DNA from: Mycolicibacterium frederiksbergense
Lineage (GTDB): Bacteria; Actinomycetota; Actinomycetes; Mycobacteriales; Mycobacteriaceae
Direction of reading: 5' to 3'
DNA: 64,000 nucleotides
NCBI RefSeq assembly: GCF_029893345.1
Contig: NZ_JARXVE010000001.1
Location: 806,001 to 870,000 of the forward strand
This document shows positions 1-8,175 of the stretch, piece after piece. The position numbers and the translations under genes were made by a program. Below the pieces are notes generated by a model. The model had not been told where the DNA came from and did no database searches. It saw nothing but the letters and a program-made list of their open reading frames with translations. Each line of letters begins with the position of its first letter. The first letter of the stretch is position 1.

Positions 1-234
1 GCCGGTCCTCCTCAGTCGCCAAAACGGTTGCCTTGACTCGGGGTTTCCAGGGAAACGCATCGTCACCTTTTCTCACGGCTAGGTCAATCCTTCCGGACGT
101 CGCTAAGTCGACCGGAAGGCGCAGTGCTAGTGAGGATCTCTCAGGAATAGACCCAAATTTGCAACGCGTGGCGAACGGTAGTCGACGAATCTCCGGCAGC
201 ACCCGCAGGGCATTCCAGTCCGTGCTCCGAGCAT

Positions 235-1416
235 TCACAGTGCGGCGTAGGTTGCTTCAACGAGATCAAGCGCACGGCGATCCCCGGCAAGTAGGTCGCG
301 GCGTAGGTTGGGAACAAAGGCCAACGCAAGCTGATTATCGACATCAGCAAACGCGAAAGCACCGCCGGCACCAGGATGTCCAAATGCCCCTGGGCCCGCG
401 TTGTCGGGGAAGACGAACATCTGCGAAGGTCGCATGTAACCCAGACCGTAGCTGGAATCGAGAACCATGACTGCATCAGACCCGTTGTTGCGCGGGCGGA
501 TCGCATTGTTCAGGTTCTCCGGATGCAGTAGCTCTCCTGCACCCAGACGCGCGTAGAACTGAGCAAGTGCACGCGCAGTGGTTATCAGCCCGCTCGCTGG
601 CCAGCCAGCCGTCAGAACATCTGGATGGTTGTAGCGCGCAGGCGGATTCGTCGTGGCCCTTGTCAGCAGGGATTGCGGATCCTGGTAGGCGTCGGCGAGT
701 TGTTCAACCGTTGTGGCGGGAATTGCATTGGTATGTGTTGTCCACTGCTGCTCGCTCACGTCGGGAAAGCCAGTCCGGGCAATGCCATCGAGAGCAGCCA
801 AGCTGGCGCCGATCATCAGATCCTCACTTATGTATGACCTGACGAATTCGCCTACCGTCATCTTGACGTGCCGACGAACGATCTCGCCGGCCAACCACCC
901 GAAGGTGAAAGCGTGATAACCGTGGCACGAGCCCGGCTCCCACAAAGGCTCCTGATCGGCTAGCAGACCGGCCATCAGCTCCGGATCAGCAGCCTGTCCG
1001 ATCGACACGGGACGTTCAACAGCCGGTAGGCCAGCCGCATGCGAGAGCAGATGCTCACCCGTTATCGCGCCTTTGTCCGCGACGCCGAACTCGGGCCACC
1101 AGCTCGTCACCGGGGCTTCCAAGTTGATCGCCTCACGCTCTGCGACCATGAGCGCGGCCGTCGCGGTTACCGCTTTCGTGCACGAGAATGTGACACAAGC
1201 CGTGTCGCGTTGCCATCGTCGACCGGTGCGAATGTCGGCAACACCGCCCCACAGATCGACAACCGGTCTGCCACCGATCACCACCGCGACCGACGCGCCC
1301 CAATTGAGGCCATCAACGAAACTCGCTTCGAAGACCTCTCGCACCCCGGCGAACGCCGGATCTGCGCTCCCCGCGGTTAGGCCGACCATGGGGAAATTAG
1401 AACACCCATGACTCAT
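235..1416 (-). CDS. Serine hydrolase of the class C beta-lactamase / EstB esterase family
   Basis: The 393-residue protein has the beta-lactamase/penicillin-binding fold motifs of the EstB-type esterases: SxxK at residues 78-81 (S-C-T-K, nucleophile plus general base), the tyrosine motif near residue 166 (Y-H-A) and an H-P-G motif at 346-348 in place of KTG. No signal peptide is visible, so a cytoplasmic esterase or amide hydrolase is more likely than a secreted beta-lactamase. It starts 14 bases after the stop of the PucR-type regulator on the same strand, so the two are probably co-transcribed. An alternative start is Met10; neither has a strong ribosome-binding site. The substrate cannot be read from the sequence; the neighbouring transporter / M20 operon suggests an imported amide or ester. 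Confidence 0.85.
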   Translation of the reverse strand: MSHGCSNFPMVGLTAGSADPAFAGVREVFEASFVDGLNWGASVAVVIGGRPVVDLWGGVADIRTGRRWQRDTACVTFSCTKAVTATAALMVAEREAINLEAPVTSWWPEFGVADKGAITGEHLLSHAAGLPAVERPVSIGQAADPELMAGLLADQEPLWEPGSCHGYHAFTFGWLAGEIVRRHVKMTVGEFVRSYISEDLMIGASLAALDGIARTGFPDVSEQQWTTHTNAIPATTVEQLADAYQDPQSLLTRATTNPPARYNHPDVLTAGWPASGLITTARALAQFYARLGAGELLHPENLNNAIRPRNNGSDAVMVLDSSYGLGYMRPSQMFVFPDNAGPGAFGHPGAGGAFAFADVDNQLALAFVPNLRRDLLAGDRRALDLVEATYAAL

Positions 1417-1430
1417 CCATACGGTCGGAT

Positions 1431-2969
1431 CTACAACCCAGATTTCCGTGGCGGTCCTGGCTCGCCCAGGAGATCACGGGCATTCAGGGCGAGCCAGTAC
1501 TGCGAAATAGTGGCGGTGTCAGCCAGACTGCATCCGCCGATCTCCTCGATCCGCCGAATCCGATAGGCCACCGTCTGTCGGTGCAGGTGCATGGCCTCGG
1601 CTACCTGCGTCCAGGACCTTCTGTTTTCCAGAAAGCACTCGAGTGTTTCGACAAGCGAACTGTTGGTGCTCGCGTCGTAGTCCTCCAGCGGCCGCAGTAG
1701 GCGGTCGACCAAAGCCTGCGCGTCTTCAGCGTTGGACAGGCCAACCCAAGCGACCTCGGTCCCATACTTGGAGACGGACGTATTCAGCCGCACGGCGCTC
1801 GACAACGCCCAATTGGCTTCACGCGATGCGTCCGAAAACCTCGCCACCCGGTGCAGTGGCCCACTGAACCCTACGCGACCGTCCGGTCCGAGGGCCTGCC
1901 GTAACGCGTGTTCCACGGCCGGTTCGTCGGGTACCAAGGCATGGAATGTGTTGGCATCGAGCGAACCGATACATGGAATGCCGAAGCGCCAGAACCATAC
2001 GTGCACGTTCCGCAGTTCGGCGCGATCAGCCGCCGAAGCTGAGATCACAACGGCGTTGTCCTCTTCCAACCCGAACTCGGTGAGCTGGTCGCGCATCGTG
2101 GCCCCATCGATCCTGCCCTCCAGCATCCGGGTCATAATCCCAGCGCCATAAGCCCTTTGGTGCTCCAGCCCGAGTTCGGTTTGTGTCAGCTCGAGCGATA
2201 CCACAGTCGCGGCGTGCTGCGTCTGCACCGAATCGGCAGGGGTGTTGACATCACTGATTGTTACCAGTGCCGCGCCCGGGTGACGTGGAATGTCGGTCAG
2301 CATCGCCGATTTCGAATCATCGGAGGGTAAGCCGAATGCGCCACTCGCAACATTCTTCGACCCACCCGACAGCTTCGCGACGGCGTCCCGGATCGGGTCT
2401 TCGAGCTTGGCGGTGTCGGGAAACCACGGATCACCCGTCGAGCGGGTGCAGACGTAGAGTTCGCACCCGAGTTCGCGGGACAGCGCCCTAAGCAGATCGG
2501 CGCGATCCAGTCCTCGAGCGGCTTGCCGACGGATCAGATCGTAGATCCGTACCGTTCGCATCAGGCGCTGGGATTGGTCGACCAACGTCGCCTCTGCCAC
2601 CGCTCGAGTAATGAGACTGAACGGCAGTGGGTATCCGACCCACAGCACCGGGAATTGCAGCTCATTGCTGACCCGTTCGAACGTGCGAGTCAACGGGGGA
2701 CAGTACATCTGTTCTCCGATTACCAGGCCAGGAACACCTGCCTCGAGCAGGCGGTGAACCAATTCGGCCTGGTCCTTAGCGGACTTCGGGAAGGACAGCC
2801 CGTTGGTCATCAACAGCTCGCCGCGGCTGACCCAACGCCAAGGTTCAGGTAGGTCAGATACGTGCGTCCACAGCACCTGACGGCTCAAACCCGCCTGGCC
2901 GGCGTGTACCCGCAGACGCAAGTGGGGGCGTTCAAACAGGTCGCCCACGGTCATCGGCATGGATGACAC
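1431..2969 (-). CDS. PucR family transcriptional regulator
   Basis: A 512-residue protein with an N-terminal PucR-type sensory domain (about residues 8-130, starting T-V-G-D-L-F) and a C-terminal PucR helix-turn-helix (about 435-490, with R-Q-T-V-A-Y-R-I-R-R-I-E-E). These proteins usually activate adjacent catabolic operons in response to a pathway metabolite; the founding member controls purine use. The gene diverges from the MFS/Rid/M20 operon across about 140 bp and leads the serine hydrolase downstream of it. Both units are therefore its likely targets. The effector is unknown. Confidence 0.88.
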   Translation of the reverse strand: MSSMPMTVGDLFERPHLRLRVHAGQAGLSRQVLWTHVSDLPEPWRWVSRGELLMTNGLSFPKSAKDQAELVHRLLEAGVPGLVIGEQMYCPPLTRTFERVSNELQFPVLWVGYPLPFSLITRAVAEATLVDQSQRLMRTVRIYDLIRRQAARGLDRADLLRALSRELGCELYVCTRSTGDPWFPDTAKLEDPIRDAVAKLSGGSKNVASGAFGLPSDDSKSAMLTDIPRHPGAALVTISDVNTPADSVQTQHAATVVSLELTQTELGLEHQRAYGAGIMTRMLEGRIDGATMRDQLTEFGLEEDNAVVISASAADRAELRNVHVWFWRFGIPCIGSLDANTFHALVPDEPAVEHALRQALGPDGRVGFSGPLHRVARFSDASREANWALSSAVRLNTSVSKYGTEVAWVGLSNAEDAQALVDRLLRPLEDYDASTNSSLVETLECFLENRRSWTQVAEAMHLHRQTVAYRIRRIEEIGGCSLADTATISQYWLALNARDLLGEPGPPRKSGL

Positions 2970-3031
2970 TTTATGCGAATGGCTAATCGGACCATCCGTA
3001 TCTCATCCAATTGCCACTATCGACCCGGGGT

Positions 3032-3051
3032 GTCATGCCTGAACGTATGAC
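3032..3051. promoter_or_regulatory. Inverted repeat in divergent promoter, possible PucR operator
   Basis: GTCAT and ATGAC arms are separated by 10 bases, so their centres lie about 1.5 helical turns apart. The repeat sits between the divergent PucR and MFS starts, 56 bases before the MFS start. The arms are short and could occur by chance. Confidence 0.25.
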
Positions 3052-3106
3052 GTGGGCCACATCGACGACGATGTGCCGCCACACAAGCAAGAGTGGAGAA
3101 GCTCAC

Positions 3107-4477
3107 ATGTCAGGTCATCTGATTGATGATTCACCGTTGACGTCGTTCCACAAGAAGCTCGCCCTGTACTCGTCGGGCGGGCCATTCATCGATGGCTATG
3201 CGCTGACGATCATCGGCGTCGCCCTCATCACTCTCCAACCGGCACTCAACCTGAGTTCGTCTGAGATCGGACTCGTCGGTGCAGCCAGCCTGGTCGGCGT
3301 GTTCGTCGGCGGGGCGGCATTCGGCTACCTCACCGACCGGGTCGGCCGACACATCATGTACATCGCCGACCTTCTTGCGCTGGCGGTGTTTTCGATCATG
3401 TCGGCGTTCGTCGAGGAAGCCTGGCAGCTCATTCTGCTGAGGTTCCTACTCGGGGTGGCGATCGGCGCGGACTACCCCATCGCCACATCGCTGCTTGCGG
3501 AGTACTCACCGAAGAAATACCGAGGCCGACTGCTCGGCGGGATGTTCGTGGTGTGGGCCATTGGCGCGGCGGTCGCCTTCGTCGTCGCGTACCTGCTGCG
3601 GGATACCGGGCCGGATGCCTGGCGCTGGCTGCTGGCCAGCCCGGCGTTGTTCGCGGTCATCACTCTGCTGGCACGGCTGGGCACACCAGAGTCCCCGCGG
3701 TGGTTGCTCAGCAAGGGGCGCATCGCCGAAGCCAACGAGTCGGTAAAGAAGGTCTTCGGCCCGCAGTACAGCGTGGACGACCTACCTCAAGAGCCGGTTG
3801 TGGAGACATCGTTCAAGAAGGTATTCCAGAAGCCGTACTTGCGGCGGACGATCTTCGTGTCAGTGTTCTGGACGGCGCAGGTCATACCGCTGTTTGCGGT
3901 CTACACCTTCGCACCGGACCTGATGGAGTCGTTCGGCCTGACGGGTGATGCCAGCCTCTACGGCGGATCGCTGATCATCGCGATGTTATTCGTAGTCGGC
4001 GGTATACCGGGACTTTATCTGGTGGAGCGCATTGGGCGTCGCAAGCTTCTACTGGGCTCCTTCGCCATCATTGCCGTCGCATTGGCGGTTCCGATCTTGA
4101 TCCCGAACGTGCCCGGATGGCTGTTCTTCATCGCCCTGGCGATTTTCGCGATCACCTCGGGCGGGTCGAACTTCCTGGAGGTCGTCTACCCGAACGAACT
4201 CTTCCCGACCGAGATACGGGCCACCGGCGTCGGTGTCGGAACAGCGATCAGCCGCGTCGGCTCGGCGATGAGCACCTACCTGATGCCGATGGCCTTGGTC
4301 AGCATCGGCGCAACGGGGACGATGGCCATCGGAGCCGCCATCACACTTCTGGCGCTGATCGTCTGCTACTTCCTGGCACCGGAAACGCGCGGCATATCCC
4401 TCCATGCAGCGGTGGCAGGCGAAGGCTCGGAGCCGGCCAACGCACCCGCTCAGCTCGACGAAACCCACTCCAAATGA
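3107..4477 (+). CDS. MFS transporter, sugar/metabolite porter type
   Basis: A 456-residue membrane protein with twelve predicted hydrophobic segments. The loop 2-3 signature is G-Y-L-T-D-R-V-G-R-H (about residues 73-82), with P-E-S-P-R-W-L after helix 6 and a second E-R-I-G-R-R motif in the C-terminal half, which is typical of the sugar porter / aromatic acid:H+ symporter groups. The chosen ATG is preceded by GGAG 8 bases upstream; the reading frame is open 96 bases further back but has no such site. It is the first gene of an operon with a Rid protein and an M20 hydrolase and probably imports the compound they process. Confidence 0.88.
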   Translation: MSGHLIDDSPLTSFHKKLALYSSGGPFIDGYALTIIGVALITLQPALNLSSSEIGLVGAASLVGVFVGGAAFGYLTDRVGRHIMYIADLLALAVFSIMSAFVEEAWQLILLRFLLGVAIGADYPIATSLLAEYSPKKYRGRLLGGMFVVWAIGAAVAFVVAYLLRDTGPDAWRWLLASPALFAVITLLARLGTPESPRWLLSKGRIAEANESVKKVFGPQYSVDDLPQEPVVETSFKKVFQKPYLRRTIFVSVFWTAQVIPLFAVYTFAPDLMESFGLTGDASLYGGSLIIAMLFVVGGIPGLYLVERIGRRKLLLGSFAIIAVALAVPILIPNVPGWLFFIALAIFAITSGGSNFLEVVYPNELFPTEIRATGVGVGTAISRVGSAMSTYLMPMALVSIGATGTMAIGAAITLLALIVCYFLAPETRGISLHAAVAGEGSEPANAPAQLDETHSK

Positions 4478-4586
4478 CCAACTTCGAAAAGCAGACCACC
4501 TGCAACAACCGGAATCGCATCACCGAACTGCGCTGTCCCCGTTTCTGACGATCAACCAACCGTGAAACAACTTGGAAGGAAATTCC

Positions 4587-5054
4587 GTGACCTACTTCAG
4601 TAGCGATGTCGAACCCATTCGCCGCCAACGCATCATGCCGGAAGGATCATGGGATTGGCATATCCCGACCCCGTTCTCCCAAGGCTGGCGTGTTGGGCAG
4701 ACGGTGTATGTCGGCGGCCAGCTGTCGGCAGACGAACACGGCAATGTCGTAGGTGCAGGCGATATCGAGGTGCAGACCCGCAACGTGTTCGAGGCGGTCA
4801 CCCGCGTGCTCGAGGAGGGGGGCGCCACTTGGCGAGACGTGGTCAAACTCAACACTTACTACTGCTGCAACGAAACCGGCGATGCCGTGCAGGAATTCTG
4901 GGAGAAGATGACTCGAGTACGGCTCGAATATCTGCCCACCCCTGGTCCCGTCGGAACCGCTATCAGGGTTGCCGGTCTGATGTACGAAGGGTTTCTTATC
5001 GAGGTCGACGCGATCGCTGTCGTCGGCAGCGGCGAGACTTCAGTCGGCGCATGA
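4587..5054 (+). CDS. Rid (YjgF/YER057c/UK114) family protein
   Basis: A 155-residue member of the Rid family. Canonical RidA removes reactive enamine/imine intermediates and uses an arginine in a P-A-R-S/T motif. Here the equivalent segment reads G-P-V-G-T-A, so that arginine appears to be missing and the protein probably belongs to a Rid subgroup without imine deaminase activity. The GTG start is chosen because GGAAGGA lies 6 bases upstream; an in-frame TTG at 4572 overlaps that site and is less likely. Its last four bases (ATGA) overlap the M20 gene, which implies coupled translation. Confidence 0.85.
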   Translation: MTYFSSDVEPIRRQRIMPEGSWDWHIPTPFSQGWRVGQTVYVGGQLSADEHGNVVGAGDIEVQTRNVFEAVTRVLEEGGATWRDVVKLNTYYCCNETGDAVQEFWEKMTRVRLEYLPTPGPVGTAIRVAGLMYEGFLIEVDAIAVVGSGETSVGA

Positions 5055-6349
5055 CCACCACCGCCCGAGACCAGAGGCGACCCCTGGATGTCACCGAACT
5101 CGCTCAACAGCTGATTCGGATCGACACATCCAATCCCGGAGGGGCCGAGAAGCCGGCAGCGCAACTGGTCGCAGATGCGCTGGGCGACATGGGAGTTTCC
5201 GTCGAATGGTTTGAACCTGAACCGGGACGGTGCAGCCTTGTCGCCCGCTTCCCCGGCCTCGACCCGAATCCGCCTCCACTCCTGATCCATGCACATCTGG
5301 ATGTTGTGCCCGCTGTCGCAGCAGACTGGACACGCGATCCTTTCGGCGGAGATCTGCATGACGGCTACATCTGGGGCCGTGGCGCGGTCGACATGAAGGG
5401 CATGGTGGCCATGACGCTCAGTGCGTTGAGCCGCATGCACCACGACGGGCGTCGACCGCGGCGCGATCTGGTACTGGCTTTCTTCGCGGATGAGGAGGCG
5501 GGCGGCGAACTGGGCGCCGGCCATGTAACCCGTACGCGCCCTGACCTCTTCGCCGATTGTCGCGAGGCTATCGGCGAAGTCGGGGGCTTCAGCCACACTC
5601 TCAACGAGGACACCCGCGCCTACTTCGTGTCCACCGCGGAAAAGGGCGTTTGGTGGGCACGACTTGTCGCGGAAGGCACCGCGGGACACGCCAGCATGAT
5701 CAACCCAAACAATCCTGTCGCCCTGCTGGCCGACGCCGTCAGCCGTATCGCTGCGCATACCGCTGACACCCAGTTCACCGCGACGACCACCGCTATGTTT
5801 GATCGGCTGCGCGACATCTTGGGAGTCGACGCCAGTGATGACGACCTGCTCCAGCGACTTGGGCCGCTCAACCGCATGGTGCGGGCGGGACTCCGCAACA
5901 CGGTCAATCCCACGGAACTGAAGGCCGGCTACAAAACGAATGTGGTTCCGGGGATCGCGACCGGCACGATCGACGCTCGATTCCTACCGCACAACGAGCA
6001 GACCTTTCGCGCCGAGCTAGCCAGACTCGCCGGTGATCGCATCCGCATCGAGCACCTCTACAGCGGCCCCGCGCTGGAGGCAGAAATCGGAACATCACTA
6101 CTGGACGCTATCGGCGCCGCGCTTCGCACCGAGGACGACATCGCGACGGTCCTGCCCTACATGAGCACCGCGTTCACCGATGCGAAATGGCTCAGCCCCT
6201 TGGGTATCAACTGCTACGGGTTCGCACCGATGCTTCTCCCCGACGACCTCGATTTCACCGCGCTCTTCCATGGCGTTGACGAACGACTACCGGTCAGTGC
6301 GCTCCACTTCGGTGTGCGGGTTCTGGAGGAACTGCTGACGGTCTACTAA
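5051..6349 (+). CDS. M20 family metallohydrolase (ArgE/DapE/ACY1-like)
   Basis: A 432-residue amidohydrolase. Metal and catalytic motifs are H-A-H-L-D-V-V-P (His82, Asp84), G-R-G-A-V-D-M-K-G (bridging Asp114) and A-D-E-E-A-G-G (general base and metal Glu148/149). The family cleaves N-acyl amino acids, succinyl-diaminopimelate, carbamoyl compounds or dipeptides in the cytoplasm. The ATG overlaps the stop of the Rid gene by four bases; the frame is open further upstream but runs through the Rid gene. With the MFS importer it probably forms an uptake-and-deacylation route; the exact substrate is not visible. Confidence 0.87.
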   Translation: MTTTARDQRRPLDVTELAQQLIRIDTSNPGGAEKPAAQLVADALGDMGVSVEWFEPEPGRCSLVARFPGLDPNPPPLLIHAHLDVVPAVAADWTRDPFGGDLHDGYIWGRGAVDMKGMVAMTLSALSRMHHDGRRPRRDLVLAFFADEEAGGELGAGHVTRTRPDLFADCREAIGEVGGFSHTLNEDTRAYFVSTAEKGVWWARLVAEGTAGHASMINPNNPVALLADAVSRIAAHTADTQFTATTTAMFDRLRDILGVDASDDDLLQRLGPLNRMVRAGLRNTVNPTELKAGYKTNVVPGIATGTIDARFLPHNEQTFRAELARLAGDRIRIEHLYSGPALEAEIGTSLLDAIGAALRTEDDIATVLPYMSTAFTDAKWLSPLGINCYGFAPMLLPDDLDFTALFHGVDERLPVSALHFGVRVLEELLTVY

Positions 6350-6418
6350 CGGCATTGCCGAACAACGGGATTCGCTGCCAGCCCGACAGTATCGGCCAGT
6401 CCTGCGCGTGCCAGATCA

Positions 6419-7504
6419 CTAGCTCTGCGGCACTGGCTCGGGCAACGTCCCGATGACATCGAAGTCGTAGTGGTTGGCCCGTGCGATATGTACCTGCTGA
6501 CGCGAACGGCCGACCCCGAGGTGCACCGTGCCTCGGGGGCCGTTATACGTCACGCCCTGGCGCTCGATCGTCGCAAGAATCTGGCGCGAATCGACGCTGT
6601 TCACTTCGTTCACGCTCGCCGCCAGCGCCAGGATCCCCTCGTAGCACGATTCGGCGGCGTTGTTCAGCGCCGGCGCGTGCGGGCCGAACCGATCCAGGTA
6701 GGAGCCAGTGAAATCCAGCGCCGACGACGTGGCCAGACTGTTGAAATACGCCGCGGCCACGTACAGGTTGTCGGTGGCCGAACCCCCCGATGCCAGCAGC
6801 ATGTTCTCCTCCATCAACGGCGAGAACCGCACCATCCGCCCCTGCATACCGTTGGCCGCGAACTGGCGATTGAACAGCACCGCGTCGCGGCCCACCAGCA
6901 GCATGATCACGGCATCGGCTTTGCTTCGGTCCAGATCGCGCAGGGCACTGGTGAAATCGCGACACCCGTAGCGCACGTAGAACTCGCCGACCACCTTGGA
7001 ACCGGATGCCTCCGCGTAGGTGTGCACGGCCCGAGCGGTTCGCCGCGGCCACACATAGTCCGAGCCGGCGATCGCCCAACGCTTCAGCCCCAGATGCTCG
7101 GTGAGCCAGCGCAATCCGGGGAGCACCTGAAGTGCGGGCGTCTCCCCCGGGCACAGCACCGCTTCACCGGCAGCACCTTCGTGCAGCGATGTATAGACGT
7201 AGGGAATGTTCATCCGCGCCAGCACCGGTGACATGTGTTGGCGCACCGTCGAAATGTGCCAACCGACCACGGCATGCACTGCGCCGGACTGGACCTGCGT
7301 CATCGTCTGGTCGCAGAACTCTTCCACCGGGGCGCCGGCGTCCAGGACCTCGATCTCGACCGGTCTGCCCAAGATGCCGTCGGTCGCGTTGAGCTGGGCC
7401 ACCGCCAACTCCGCGACGGCCTCACATGATGGGCCGAAGATCCCGCCCGGACCCTGAAGTGGGATGGCGAGGCCGATACGGAACGCATCCGTGTTGCAAC
7501 CCAC
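6419..7504 (-). CDS. amiC: AmiC-like amide-sensing periplasmic-binding-fold protein
   Basis: A 361-residue type 1 binding-protein fold of the AmiC/FmdD/UrtA (Leu/Ile/Val-BP) family, beginning almost directly with the first strand (R-I-G-L-A-I-P-L-Q-G-P). There is no signal peptide or lipobox, unlike true ABC solute-binding proteins. This matches cytoplasmic AmiC, the amide sensor of Pseudomonas and of the mycobacterial acetamidase locus. The GTG start has GAGAAGG just upstream. It diverges from the MarR repressor and the amidase operon, so it probably senses the amide and modulates expression. An ABC binding protein that lost its export signal is the alternative. Confidence 0.78.
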   Translation of the reverse strand: MGCNTDAFRIGLAIPLQGPGGIFGPSCEAVAELAVAQLNATDGILGRPVEIEVLDAGAPVEEFCDQTMTQVQSGAVHAVVGWHISTVRQHMSPVLARMNIPYVYTSLHEGAAGEAVLCPGETPALQVLPGLRWLTEHLGLKRWAIAGSDYVWPRRTARAVHTYAEASGSKVVGEFYVRYGCRDFTSALRDLDRSKADAVIMLLVGRDAVLFNRQFAANGMQGRMVRFSPLMEENMLLASGGSATDNLYVAAAYFNSLATSSALDFTGSYLDRFGPHAPALNNAAESCYEGILALAASVNEVNSVDSRQILATIERQGVTYNGPRGTVHLGVGRSRQQVHIARANHYDFDVIGTLPEPVPQS

Positions 7505-7543
7505 ACTTCACCTTCTCTGCTCGACCTACGCCGCGGAGTTATG

Positions 7544-7560
7544 TTCAAATGGAATTGAGT
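7544..7560. promoter_or_regulatory. Candidate MarR operator in amiC-amiA divergent promoter
   Basis: TTCAAATGGAATTGAGT contains the core TCAAATGGA. A close copy, TCCAAATGGA, recurs upstream of the amidase gene. A second half-site-like TGGACAATATTTCC follows at 7563-7576. Two related AT-rich motifs in the two promoters of one locus fit shared control by the adjacent MarR protein. Confidence 0.4.
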
Positions 7561-7637
7561 AATGGACAATATTTCCCCGAGTTCGGTGACGCGTCAAGGG
7601 TTGGCGACTGGGTGCGGATCAGAGTAGGGAACGTTCG

Positions 7638-8051
7638 ATGTCGACAGAATTCGAGGAGCTGGCCTCTCTGCTGCTGGACCGTGCTGCGCGCCTCGAACGG
7701 GTCATCGGCGCCAGCCTGTCGGGCACCGGCCTCGCGGTGCCGCACTGGCTGATACTGGGGGCGCTGCACCGCGCCAATGACGGCCTGACGATGACCGGCC
7801 TGGCAGACGTCGTCGGCTTGCCGGGTGCAACCCTGACGCGCAGCGTGGACAAGCTTGTCGACCAAGCGCTGCTGCATCGAACGGTTGACGCGCTGGATCG
7901 ACGACGGGTGCTTGTGCACCTGACCGACCGCGGCCGGTCGAACTATCGGGCCATCGCCCCCCGGGTCAACGAAGCCGCCGAAGCGCAGCTGTGCAATCTG
8001 GCCGCCTGGGAACACGAGGCCCTGGCCGGCCTGCTTTCCAAACGCGGCTGA
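7638..8051 (+). CDS. amiA: MarR family transcriptional regulator (AmiA-like)
   Basis: A 137-residue winged-helix MarR protein. The recognition region includes M-T-M-T-G-L-A-D-V-V-G-L and is followed by a wing with D-R-R-R-V-L-V-H-L-T (about residues 88-98). It lies between the AmiC-like sensor and the amidase gene, the position held by the repressor AmiA in the Mycobacterium smegmatis acetamidase locus. It is likely to repress the amidase operon and release on amide binding. The ATG follows GTAGGGA. Confidence 0.8.
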   Translation: MSTEFEELASLLLDRAARLERVIGASLSGTGLAVPHWLILGALHRANDGLTMTGLADVVGLPGATLTRSVDKLVDQALLHRTVDALDRRRVLVHLTDRGRSNYRAIAPRVNEAAEAQLCNLAAWEHEALAGLLSKRG

Positions 8052-8118
8052 CCCCAACTCGCCCCTACGGGCTTCGCCTCAGCGCATTCCGGCGACGGTG
8101 ACCTAGAGCCTTGATTTA

Positions 8119-8132
8119 TTTCCAAATGGAGA
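8119..8132. promoter_or_regulatory. Candidate MarR operator upstream of amidase gene
   Basis: TTTCCAAATGGAGA has TCCA/TGGA arms around a central AA, and the outer bases extend the symmetry. It lies 43 bases before the amidase start and resembles the motif in the amiC-amiA intergenic region, so the same repressor may occupy both. Confidence 0.42.
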
Positions 8133-8175
8133 TAATGCGTGGGCGTCGTCACAACCCCGAACAGAGGAACGCACC

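Noticed and set aside
1..234. Short open frames before the serine hydrolase stop
   Set aside because: They lack starts with ribosome-binding sites and similarity; I see nothing supportable in this stretch.
4649..5050. M20 hydrolase frame open 134 codons upstream of its start
   Set aside because: This part is the +2 frame of the Rid gene, and the ATGA overlap at 5051 marks the true start.
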